Below are positions 13,701 to 25,429 of a stretch of 64,000 nt of DNA, one piece after another. The stretch lies in NCBI GenBank assembly GCA_029747015.1, contig JAKOGI010000816.1, forward strand, positions 335,099 through 399,098. Direction: 5' to 3'. This stretch comes from Carnegiea gigantea (Eukaryota > Streptophyta > Magnoliopsida > Caryophyllales > Cactaceae). The position numbers and the translations under genes are program-made. The notes beneath the pieces were generated by a model. That model saw only the letters and a program-made list of their open reading frames with translations, did not search any database and was not told the DNA's origin. The first letter of the stretch is position 1. Each line of letters opens with the position of its first letter.

Positions 13701-16700
13701 AACCATATACATCTGATTAAGATCCATGTATTTTAAAGGTGATGATAATGACAAGATAGATCTTACCCGCAAGGATAGATGCCTCATTAAGGTTCCAAAA
13801 ATATACTGGAAATACACTAGTAAAGCGGTGTTGACAATGGAATGGATCAAAGGAATTAAGCTCACAGACGAGGAAGAATTGGCGAAGGCCCAGTTGAAGC
13901 GTAAGGAGCTTGTTGATATGGTATCTTGCAAACCGCGAAAGTTTGTTTGAATTAATGCAGTCTTTTTCTATAGTTTTAGTTTAACCGCTTTCCTTCTCTG
14001 TTTTGTTAATTTTTGTTTTCTTATTGTGGTGATGTTCTTTTGCCCCTGCATATTTTTCAGGGCTTGTACTGCTCTTTGAGACAGTTGCTTGAGGTGGGGT
14101 TCTTTCATGCAGATCCTCATCCAGGAAATTTGGTTGCTACTGATGATGGGTGTCTTGCATATTTTGACTTTGGAATGATGGGAGATATCCCGCGACATTA
14201 TCGTGTTGGCCTTATTCGTGTGGTATGAATGATTAAGCTGATGTTCATATGATTCAGTTAGTTGTCCAATCACAAACATTCGAATCATTGATTTAATACG
14301 AACTTCTTGCGCTCTTGGCTTACTATTGACTCTCATGATTAAATCTCTGTGGGGCCAATGCTCCTGGGAAAACCTACATTGGATTCTGCAAAAAGAAGAC
14401 TCAAGCTGGCCATTTTCAGTCTCTATCTGACCTATTCTGAGGATTCCCTACCGTTTGAAGAATAGTCTTGGTGAAAGAAAATCAAAAAAAAATTGGAAGA
14501 CATGCATCATCAAAACAAAAGTTGTTGCGCAATTGATTCTTACATGGCAACCTGAAATTGAAATGTCATTATTTTATGCCAAGTGATACAGTGATGTAAA
14601 AAGATGGCTCAGAAGGAGCTACAGAACATTATCTTCCATCTCAAGATCACAAAGCAAGACATTATCCTGATGTCTTTACAATTCAGATACTGAAATAACC
14701 ATTTACCTAAAGTAGCTTCATCAAAACAAGGTGGTCTCTAATATCCAATTCCAAATCTACCTTCGGAATAGGCAACTTGAGATTAGGCAGTGTTTCTTGT
14801 CCTGTTCCTCTGTTCATTTCTTTTTTCTTAGCCGGTTGCTGTTCTTTTGCTCTTTGCTCTGTGTGACAACATATTTGGTTTTTTCCAGCTTGTGCACTTT
14901 GTTAATCGGGACTCTCTAGGTCTAGCCAATGACTTTCTATCCCTGGGATTTATTCCAGAAGGTGTTGATATCCAGTTGGTTTCAGATGCTTTGCAAGCTT
15001 CATTTGGTGATGGGACCAGGCAATCTCGAGACTTTCAGGTTCGTTTTTGTGATCCATCTATTGTCGTATGATGTTAAAAATGGTTCTTAATTGATGCCTT
15101 ATGATGTGCTTTCTTGTGTTGGTAATGCAGCATGTCACATCTGCAACGTGTTTGTTTCTTACAAAATTCCAAGAATGCCTCTAATGAATGTCCTTTGTAC
15201 TTTTGTATCTGACAAGGTCTATCATAATGCCATTTGTACTTTTGTATTTGACTAGATCTATCACAATGCCATTTGTACTTTGTATTTGATTAGGTCTATC
15301 ATGATTTTTCTACAAAAAGTTTTGAAGAGATTGAAAAATAAGTTTCCACAAAATTTATTGTAGATCTCTTGAAATTGGTCCCCCTTCTTGCATTGTCTAC
15401 GTCTGTATCTCCCCTGATCCTGCTCAACTGCTCAAGCAGGATCCACATTTGGTGGTGGAACTGTAAAGTCCATTTGGATGTGTTCTAAAGGCTTGTATGT
15501 CTGTATCCTTGAGTTCTAAGGAGATGGGAACTAGTTGGTGGTTGATTTAGGATTCGGTGATTAGAATGTCATTTAACGGTCTCAGGGGTTTGTTGATGAT
15601 TTTTCTGGTGTGGAGGATTTTTTTGTTTTTCCCGTGGTAAGCTGGGATGTCTGACAGGGTTTAACCTCTTAATGTCTATCATGATGTGAGCTGAATTGAG
15701 AATGAACATTCTTCTTCTTCTTGTTCTTCTTCTTCTTCTTCTTGAGAATGAACATTCTTCTTCTTGCGATTCTTCTTCTTGCCCTTCGCAGTTAGTACAT
15801 AAGTTCTATTGGCCTGTTTTTCCTTTGGGCTGAGGCACGGTTATCTGTTTGTGCATGGTGTAATGCCTGTATTTTGGATATTCTGATTTGTAGGCTCCTT
15901 TGAGGAAAGAAACTGATCCTAAATGGCTAAATTCTGGTGAGGAGCTTGGAGGTTTGATGGTGACAATTAATATTTGAAGTGAAAGGGGAGAGATTAACTC
16001 TCATCGAGAGTGTTCTCTCAAGTATCCCAACTTACTTCCTCTCTCTCTTTCCCTTACCTTCTTCAGTGGACAATAAATTAGAAGCAATCGAGAGAAATTT
16101 TTTTTGGGGTTCTTTTGGGAGTGACTTCAAGTTTCATCTTGTGAGATGGAACATCGTGAAGCAACCACTGTATTTAGGAGGTTTAGGTATGAGGGACTGG
16201 CGACTCTTTAACGAGGCCCTTCTTGGTAAGTGGCTGTGGAGATTTATAAATGAAAAGGGCAATCCGTGGAGGAAGTTAGTTACCATCAAATATGGGGACG
16301 ATGGATTCAGATGGTTTCCCTCTATTGCGAAGGGCTCTTATGGGTATAGTCTTTGGAAATATATCTCTAAAGGTTCGGGAGATTCTTTCCACACTGTTCC
16401 GTTGAGGTAGGAGATGGTTCTTCAATTCTTTTTGTCATGATCGCTAGTGCGGCGAGATTCCTTTGAAAGACCTGTTCCCTAGCCTTTATGTTTTGGCGGT
16501 GGACAAAAATGCCTTTATTGTTAATTATCGGGAGTAGGTTTCTGGAAACAATATTTGGGCACCTATTTTGGTTCGAGATGGATTCGTTGATGATGATTCC
16601 TTGGTAAGGTTTGTTTTTTTTTTTGGATAGGGAAAAAGAGTAAAATATGTTAAACTGAATAATGTACAAAGGGATGGTTGCAGGCAAGCAACCTACAAAA

Positions 16701-19700
16701 GGATTATGTACACCCTAGATGGAACCTATCCACAAAATCAATTACGTCAAAAGAAGAGTCACAAAAGTTCCCACTATCCCAGAAAAAAAGAGTCTTAATA
16801 AGAATATCTTTAATTCGTTGAAGGGGCGTCTCCTCTCATTCAAAGGCTCTTTTGTTTCTCTCTCGCCAAATAGCCCAAAAAATCGCATGTGGGATCAATA
16901 AGACGCTTCTCTCTTTAACTTTCCTACCAAAAGCACCTTCCCAAGGCAAAAGATGATTCCTCACAGAATCCGAAACAACCCAGGAGACTCCCAAGCAACT
17001 AAAGGATAACTCCCATAGAGCCCTTGCAAATTGACAATGTAGTAGTAGGTGATCAGGAGACTCCAAATCGACTTTGCACATAGAACATCTGTTCACCAAA
17101 ATAATTCCCTTCTTTTGTAAATTATCATATGTCAAAATACTCCCATGCGAAGCTTCCCACACAAAAACTGACACCTTCAAGGGAGCCAACCTCTTCCAAA
17201 TGATTTTCCAAGGGAACCGCCCCAAAAATCTAGACTCCATAGTGGAGGTAGAATTAGAGAGGAGCTTTATATAATAAGATTTAACAGTGAAAAAACCTTT
17301 AGGGTTGAGATCCCAAGTAACCGCATCAGGTGAGTCATGAAATGAAATCTCACTCAACTTACTGAGAAAGGTGGCAAGGATAGAGTCATCCACCAAAGCA
17401 TCACGGATGAAAACAGGAGACCACACAATAGTGCTAGGCTCACGGTGGCAAAAATCTGCAATAGTAGCATCTCTATTCGCCGTAAGCACATAAAGAGAGG
17501 GGAAGCTATCACGCAGAGGGCCCTCCTTACACCAACGGTTGTGCCAAAACAAAATAGAAGAACCGACACCAGCCTTGAAGAAAAATAATGAAAAAATCTT
17601 CCCCATCCTTTGTGGATGAACCTCTATAAACTATGCCCATAAGCACCACTTGGTTTGGATGGATACCATCCAAGACCATTATCCCCATATTTGCTCCTAA
17701 TCACTCTTCTCCACAGGCTATCCTTCTCATTCATGTATCTCCACAGCCACTTGCCTAGCAATGCTTCATTGAAGATTCTAAGATCTCTAACACCTTATCC
17801 CCCTTCTGGTATGGGATTCTTGACAATATTCCATCTAACAAGATGAAATTTGAAGTCACTACCAAAAGACCCCCAAAGGAATTTTCTCTGAATAGCTTCC
17901 AACCTATTAGCCACTGAGACGGGTAAAGGGAAGAGTGAGAGAAAGTACGCTGGGATACTCGCTAAAACACTTTTAATAAGTGTCAGTCTCCCCCCTTTGG
18001 AGAGATACTTTGATTTTCACCCCGATAGTCTTCTCTCAAAACGCTCGATCACAGGTGCCCAAATGGATTTATCCTTAAATTTTGCACCAAGAGGGAGGCC
18101 AAGATAAGATGATGGAAAAGAACCAATAGAGCATCCTAGAATTCCTCCAAGTAATTGAATATTATCCACTTGCCCAACTGGTAAGATAGAGCTCTTTGAG
18201 AGATTGACTCTTAGCCCAGACACCGCTTCCAACCAAATAAGAATGCCACGCAAGTTCACTATTTGCTCGCAATCATTATCACAGAAGATAATCGTATCAT
18301 CAGCAAAGAGTAGGTGAGAGACATCAGTGGCAGAATCATTCAGCCGGCCTATAGAGAAACCAGAAATAAGTCCTGCTGTAGCGGCCGAATTAACCATCTT
18401 TGTGAACACTTCCGTCACCAATAAGAACGGAAGAGGTGATATAGGGTCACCCTGGCGCAACCCTCTAGAAACAGAAAAGAATTGAGAAGGGGAGCCATTA
18501 ACTAAAACCGCAAAAGAAGCAGAAGAAATACAATGTCTAATCCAAGCAATCCATCTCTCCCCAAACCCCATTCTTCTCATCACGTAAATAAGAAGATCCC
18601 AATTGACATGGTCATAAGCCTTCTCGATGTCAAGCTTGCAAATAACCCCCGGCTTACCACCCTTGATCCTGGAGTCAATAAGCTCGTTTGCAATGAGTAT
18701 TGCATCCAAAATCTGCCTGTCCCCAACAAAGGCGTTCTGATTCTCAGAAATGAGGCCCCCAATTACACTTCTCAACCTACGAGCTAACACCTTTGAGAGC
18801 AGCTTATAAATACATCCAATCAAACTAATTGGGCGATAATCTTTGATATTCTGTGCATCAGCTCTCTTTGGAATAAGCCCTATGAAAGTAGCATTGAGGC
18901 TAACCACAAATTTCCCATTTGTATAAAACTCCGAGATCATAGTCAACACATCCCCTCGCACCGTATCCCAGTTTGCTTGAAGGAAAGCCATAGTCATTCC
19001 ATCTGGGCCAGGCGCCTTATCCCCACAACAATCATGTAGAGCTCTAATGACTTCTTGATCAAATGACATCTCAAGAGCCTCCCTGGCAGAGGTAGATAAA
19101 GAGGGCAACGATAAGCCTTCCACTTTCGGCCTCCAGGGTTCAGTTTCATAGAACAGCTTCTTGTAGAAACCATGTATAGAGCTTTGCATACTCTCAATTG
19201 TTTCATAACGATTCCCCTCAATCTCCACCCCGGACATGAAGTTGAACTTCCTACACAGGTTGGCCGTTCTATGGAAAAACTTTGTGTTGCGATCCCCTCT
19301 CTAAGCCACAGAGCCCTTGACTTTTGCCTCTAAGAAACTTCTTCCATGTGCAATACCCATGCCAACTCCTCTCTTGCCACCCTCCTTTGGTCTATTTCAT
19401 CACTGCTGAGATCAACGGATTCTTCTTTCACATCAAGCGTATTAACAGAATCCAGCAGTTTGTATTTCCTTAACTTAATATCCCCGAAGACTTCTTTGTT
19501 CCATTTTTTCAACTCCTCTTTAACAAACGTAAGCTTCCTCGCAATCACATAACTAGCAAAGCCTTCCACTTCCACCTCTTCCCACCATTTTTTAACAAGG
19601 TTAGAGAACCCTTCAACTTTGAGTCACATGTTCTCGAATTTGAAAGGAACATTGCCCCTCTACAACTTGGCCTTCTCAGAGTTATTGGGAAATGATCTGA

Positions 19701-22700
19701 GAGAGGCCTTGGCAATCTAGTCTGAAGTGAGTTTGGGAAATGTTCCTCCCAGTCCAAAGAAACCAAGAAGCGGTCCAACTTCCCCACCACTCCTAGACCA
19801 AGTATAATCACCCCCACGCAAAGGAAGATCCACTAAAGCAGCATAATTGATGAAGTCATGAAACTCCACCATAGTATTCATTGGACATAATCCCGAACTC
19901 CTTTCTTGAGGATATAAAATTTCATTGAAATCTCCCCCAATACACCATGGTCCAGGCCATCCATCTCTAGTTCTTCCAAGCTCCTCCCAAAATCTCAATT
20001 TATCAAATCTGTCTTGAGGCTCGTAAACCCTAGAAAAAGCCTATGCGAAGTCACCGTCCACCATTTGAAATATGCAAGTAATGGAAAATTCTTCCTGAGA
20101 AGATGAAACAAAGATCAAAGTGTTCTTGTCCCACATCACTATGATGCCCCCAGAGGCACCTTCAGCTTTAAGGAAAGCAAAATCCACAGAATAGTTCCCC
20201 CACAAACTACGAACAACAGAATATGCAACTTCCTCTAACTTTGTCTCATGCAGACAAATCAGATCACATTTCCAATCCATCAGAAAGCTTTTTAAGACAT
20301 CTCTCTTGCGAAGATCATTGATGCCCCTCACATTCCAGGACAACATCCTAAACATACGGAACCAACATCCCACTAGAAGAGGCGCTTACCCAATCATAGT
20401 TCACACCAAACTCAAGCCTCCTTAATTCTCTTTGCCTTCTGATTGCCGATGGTGTCCCTTGCACACTCTGTTTAGGCACGACACCGTTCTTTTCAATTCT
20501 AGAAGGTAAATGAATGACTTCACTTTCGTAACCTGAAAATGCCACACCAATGGTGGTAGCAATACTTTTGAGCTTGGAGGCAACCCATTTTGACACATTC
20601 CCAGAATTAACATTTTCTCCATCCCAATATCTTCTACTGCGAACGAATCATTTGAGCTTTGAAGAAATGAGAAATCAATTGCTAGAGGAGTTTCCACATC
20701 TTCAGCATTAGTTTGCGCAATGGACGCCAATGGCCAATCATGGTGCACAGGATGCTCACATCTATTGTCAACCACCCCTGAAAAAATGCACTACGTCGAG
20801 CTCCTAAACTCATAGCAAGTGCATCCCAAATCACTTCTCTGTGTAAGTCGCAAGGCACACCACCCAAAACACCAAGACCCAAATCGGCAGAATGAGAGGA
20901 GTGGCTTCCCACAGAAAAAAGCGGAGGATTAACCACCAGGGCTGTAGGTTGGTCAATCATATCATTGAACCAAGAATAAGAAGTGGATGGCGTATGAGTT
21001 GATACCACAGAGGGGGAAGATAGTGCATAGGTTGAGGAAGAGGGATAAACACTTCTCACTAGCTCATTCCTTTCTACAGGAGTAACTCAAGCATCCCTCA
21101 CTGGTAGCATGGGTGTGCCCCTATAAAGCTGACTAGCAATATCTGCTTCCAGCCTTGCTGGATCAACCCACGCACCCTCATCAACTGAAGGGGAACTTGA
21201 AGTAGGAGCTAACAAGGCAAGAGAGGCATCAGGGACTCCTTTTGCTACTGCTACCTCCACTTTGGTAGTTGTGCCTCTGTCAGATTCTTTCAAGGTTAAC
21301 CCCAGGGAGCTCCTACGAACATAGACCTGCTTTGGCTGACGTCTATAAACATGCCTAAGGTGCTTGTCATTTCTCATGGTTAACTTGGGAGTCTCACCAT
21401 TCCCTTGAACCTCTAGAGCCGAGGATGGTTCCGCTGAGGAACTTAGCCCCAAGTTAGTAGTCAGAGCCGAAGATGACAAGACACCAGCATAGGAGCGGAG
21501 AAAGCTTGCTGTCTCACCAACGAAACCGCACTGAGGGCAACATCCTGGGGGTGGCGGCGGCGGGGCTGGGTCCACCCCAAAGCTTTTAGACTTCATGCAA
21601 GTTGCACCCTTTCAGTTACAAAACTGGCTCGAGGGGAGTCTGACCCATAATCTCAGCTATTGAAACAAAGATTTTAACCCAACCTTGTTCATTCCAACCG
21701 GCTGGGAAAATAACGAAAGTTCTAATAGCTTCCTTGATTACCGAAAGCTGCAAGAATTTTCCCGCACGATTGCTCTTGAATTCCAACAAATAAATCTTGG
21801 AATGAAGTCTTATTTGATTACACCAAGAAGCCGATTTAGACTTCCTAAACCTACTCCAAGCTCTTAGCAGCCACAAGACAACTGGTTCAGGCAAAAAAAA
21901 TAGAAAATCTCCTCCCCCTCCCATTCTCTGAGATTTTCAATATGTCCTCTTTATTACCAATCACATTGAGGTCAAATGACTTACTTTCAATAGCCACAAA
22001 TTTCTTGCATCCCCCCCTCATAATACCAGCTAAAACCAGCTCTGCAATGCAGTACGAGCCAGAATCGGATGAAAAAGAGAGAGCAAGGTACCAACCCAGG
22101 GTACAAATGGCGCACCGGAGATCAAAACGTCAAGACCAAGACCACCTCCGGGCTGTCCTCGAAACAGAGAGTCGGAAACAGTCTGCCGGTGAAATTCCGG
22201 CAAGTTTCCGGTCGCCGGAAAAGTCGCCGGCGACTGATATGCCGGCGCCGAGGGAGCCGGCGGGGACAGACATGGCCGACCAGCCCAGCCCTCACTTCGG
22301 CAGAGGAGAAACCCACCCCCCGGAGTCAGATATGAGAAAACGCACCAGATACACTCGAAAATCCGGCAACGCGAGCAACCGGCGACCGGTGAAGGGATAT
22401 CGGCGGCTCCCAGAGAGCTAAGACCCAGCAGGTCTTACGTTAACCTCCGATGACCAGCTTTCGAAACCCTAGACGACGAAGACCGGTGTGCGAACGACTG
22501 CCTTTCTCTCTCTCTCTCTCGGCACTGTAGCTGACGGCGACGGCACGGCAGACGACGGCGACCCGCCGGACGGCAGCGCTGCCTGACAGCCACCGCGTCA
22601 ACCAAGGCAACCTGTTGGGCTGTGACTTCCGGCGAGAGGTTAGCTGCTTTTCTTCAAACTATATTACTATCATAACATTGGGCAGTTATTAACTTGGTAA

Positions 22701-25390
22701 GCTTTGTTAACAAGCTTAATGAGGCCAAAGTAGGAAAATTTTCAATTGATAGGTTGAGGTGGGATGTAACCACCCAAGGGTGCTTCACTGTTAGATCTTT
22801 TTATTTGAAGCCTCTTGATGGAAAGTTTTAACCATAGGAGGTTCATTCTGAAAAAGGTTTCCCTTGCAAGCTCATATGGAAGTCTTTAGCCCCTTAAAGG
22901 TTTCTTTTTTGGTATGGGAAGCTACACATGGGAACATACTAACGTGTGACAACTTACAAAAAGGGGGAAAATTTTGGTGAATAGATTCTTCATGTGTAAA
23001 AGGGACTTTGAATCTACGGATCGTTTATTGCTCCATTATCAGTTTGCGAGTGTACTTTGGAATCTAGCTTTTAGTTGCTTGGGCATTTCTTGGGTTGTTT
23101 CTATTAGGAACCATCTTTTGGTTTGGGAGCGTTTCTTTGGCAGGAAAATTAACAAGAAGAAGAAGGAGAAAGCCATGGTCCTACCTCATGTCATCTTTTG
23201 GAGTATTTGAAGAGAGAGAAGCAGAAGAGTCTTTGAAAGCACAGAAACGCCTCTTTAGCGTTTGAAAGAGAATTTCATCAAGATTCTCTACTTTTGGAAG
23301 ACTGGGAAGTTTAGCTCTTCCTCTTTTGATCTGGCTAATTGTGTGGATAGTTTATACTTAGGTTGTATATAGCCTTTTGTATGATGCTCACTGTGCAGCT
23401 GAGCTTCTAATCTTTCTATATTAATATATTACCTTTTCCTTATCAAAAAAAAAAAAATATTTGAAGTGACATTCTCTTTGAAATCATATCTTGAGAGTTT
23501 GGTGCTTGTATGGGAAGTTAAGGTGAGTATTAGAATGTTTGAGTTAAATGGCCCTTGTGAGGAGACAGGAAGAACAAAGCATGCTCAATGATAACCCTAT
23601 GGCAATAAGAATTTTTAGTAAGATGTGGGAATGTTAACTACATAGATCTGCTGTCATTGACATTGGAGAGCTTCTGATAGGAAGCAACTGCATAAATGCG
23701 GTTTCAGTCAAAGTATTGTGAAATTGCTCTAATGTGGCAATCACATAGGATCTCGCAATTGTAGGCTGAAAATGTGGTTCGCTCAACGTCAAAATCTTTC
23801 CGGTGTGGTTATATTGTTGTAGAATGGTTTCATTTTGAATCGTGTTTGAAAGGATCAGTTCAGCAAATTGTAGTCTTTGGGGAGAAATAGCAAAGGTAAG
23901 TTTGTTTTTTTTTTCCCCAAGATAATTTGAGTGTTTCTTTAAAATATTAACAGAGAAAAGGTGGACTTGGCTGTCTTAAGTCCAACTCAGAAAGTTGCTA
24001 ATTTTCTTGGATTATTGACTCTTTTTTCGGGGGAGGAGATTGGTTTATAAACTGGAAATTAGTGTTAAAGTTCTGGTGCATTATAATCTTGCCATAGCTT
24101 TTGCACTATAGAGGAGTAACTGAGGAAAGACAAACATACAGAGCAGCATGGCCAGTAAAATATGGGATAAATAGTGCCATCCAAAACAACATCGAGGGTC
24201 CGATGGAAAGTTGGCAGCAATCTTATGGTGTTTTGGAAGGTCTAACACCAAATAAGCGCAAATTATATTATACACTTGTACGGGAATATGGTACACACTG
24301 TTTTTAAGCACTAAAGTAACAACTTGACAACACCAAAATAAGAACTAATGAACACCAAAAAAACTCTTGTTTTAAACCGGAGTATATTGTCTGGCACTAC
24401 AAACTTAATTTTCATTAAAGTGACAACCAAACAACACCAAAATAAAATGAGTGGATTTATGTGTTATGTCTTGACGAATTTACTTGATAATACTGGATAT
24501 GAAACAGTCTTCAATATATAAGCCTATTAAGTATGGCCAAGGTGCTTGTATTTTGCAGAATGTGTTCTTACATTTGGTTTGTGTTGTAACCTCTCAACAT
24601 ATGATTCTCTATAGACTTTGAGTATGAAGAGTTTTAAAATACTTATTTTTTTATGTACTTCCATTGTTTTGTCCCTTTAGTGTTTTAGTGTATGTTAAGT
24701 GTACAATAGAACAGTGTTTAGTGTATGATGAAACGACATTTAGTGTACAGTAGAATATATATTGTTTTCTTAAAATGAAAACTAAGCAAGCGCCGAAATT
24801 GTTTTTATATAAAAAAAGTAGGAAGTTGTACAATAGTATATATTTTCTGGGAAGACAAACTCATCAAATGTTGCAAAAAATAAAAAGTTGGAAGTCGGTG
24901 TAGAATATAATAATGTTCAGTGTTTAGTGTTATGATAATAGTGTGCACAGTATTCCTGTACCTTTGGTTGCACCATATAATGGCTGCTAAAAAAGGTAGA
25001 GATTCATTTGAAGGATTGAGAATTAGAGGGAAAGGGGAATTAGAAGGTGAACAAGGGGGAGATTATCAGGACAAGAAGCATAGAGACAGGGAAGACAAAA
25101 TCAGAAAAGAGGGGTACAAATGCTGGAACATGTTAATCTTGGGTTTGATGCTTCATCTTGGTCACAATCTATCTGCAATTCAGTTATAGGGATAATGCTT
25201 CATGTATTTGACTTGTAAGTGCCCCAACCAAAGTTGCATCTGGACCAACATGTGTCCATCTCAGGCTAATTGTGAAATCGGAAGTGGAAGGAAAAAAGAG
25301 TGTGAGAGTGTACTGTGGGCAGAACTATTATCTTTCTGTTTACCTTGTTACAAGGGACATGGCCAGGAGGTATTAGTTGAAGCTTTTATG

Positions 25391-25429
<39 letters not shown>

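Larger units (their letters stand above)
16616..22692 (-). mobile_element. Nearly full-length antisense L1-type LINE nested in an older LINE
   Basis: Flanked by the 16-bp duplication CTTGGTAAGGTTTGTT (16600-16615) and CTTGGTAAGCTTTGTT (22693-22708; one mismatch). The tail is the T run at the low-coordinate end. Minus-strand order: GC-rich 5' UTR (about 22440-22690), ORF1 (about 20350-21924), endonuclease (20373 to 19545), reverse transcriptase (19237-18017), zinc-binding domain (17606-16836), 3' UTR. About 6.1 kb, close to full length. Frameshifts and stops separate the ORF2 blocks, so it is no longer autonomous. Confidence 0.93.
15983..23456 (+). mobile_element. 5'-truncated sense LINE, split by a nested LINE
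   Basis: Two parts, 15983-16615 and 22709-23456, form one 5'-truncated L1-type LINE of about 1.4 kb. TSD ATATTTGAAGTGA is at 15970-15982 and 23457-23469. The left part encodes the post-RT segment of ORF2 ([40 protein letters not shown]). The right part gives the zinc-binding domain remnant ([20 protein letters not shown]) and a 3' end with poly(A) at 23445-23456. The antisense LINE 16616-22692 is inserted between them. Confidence 0.92.

Noticed and set aside
18533..18787. + strand frame within the LINE RT region
   Set aside because: Antisense shadow of the RT coding strand, which carries FADD and RQGDP motifs.
21942..22421. + strand 159-codon frame in a GC-rich island
   Set aside because: Lies in the GC-rich 5' end of the antisense LINE; no protein features, low stop density due to composition.
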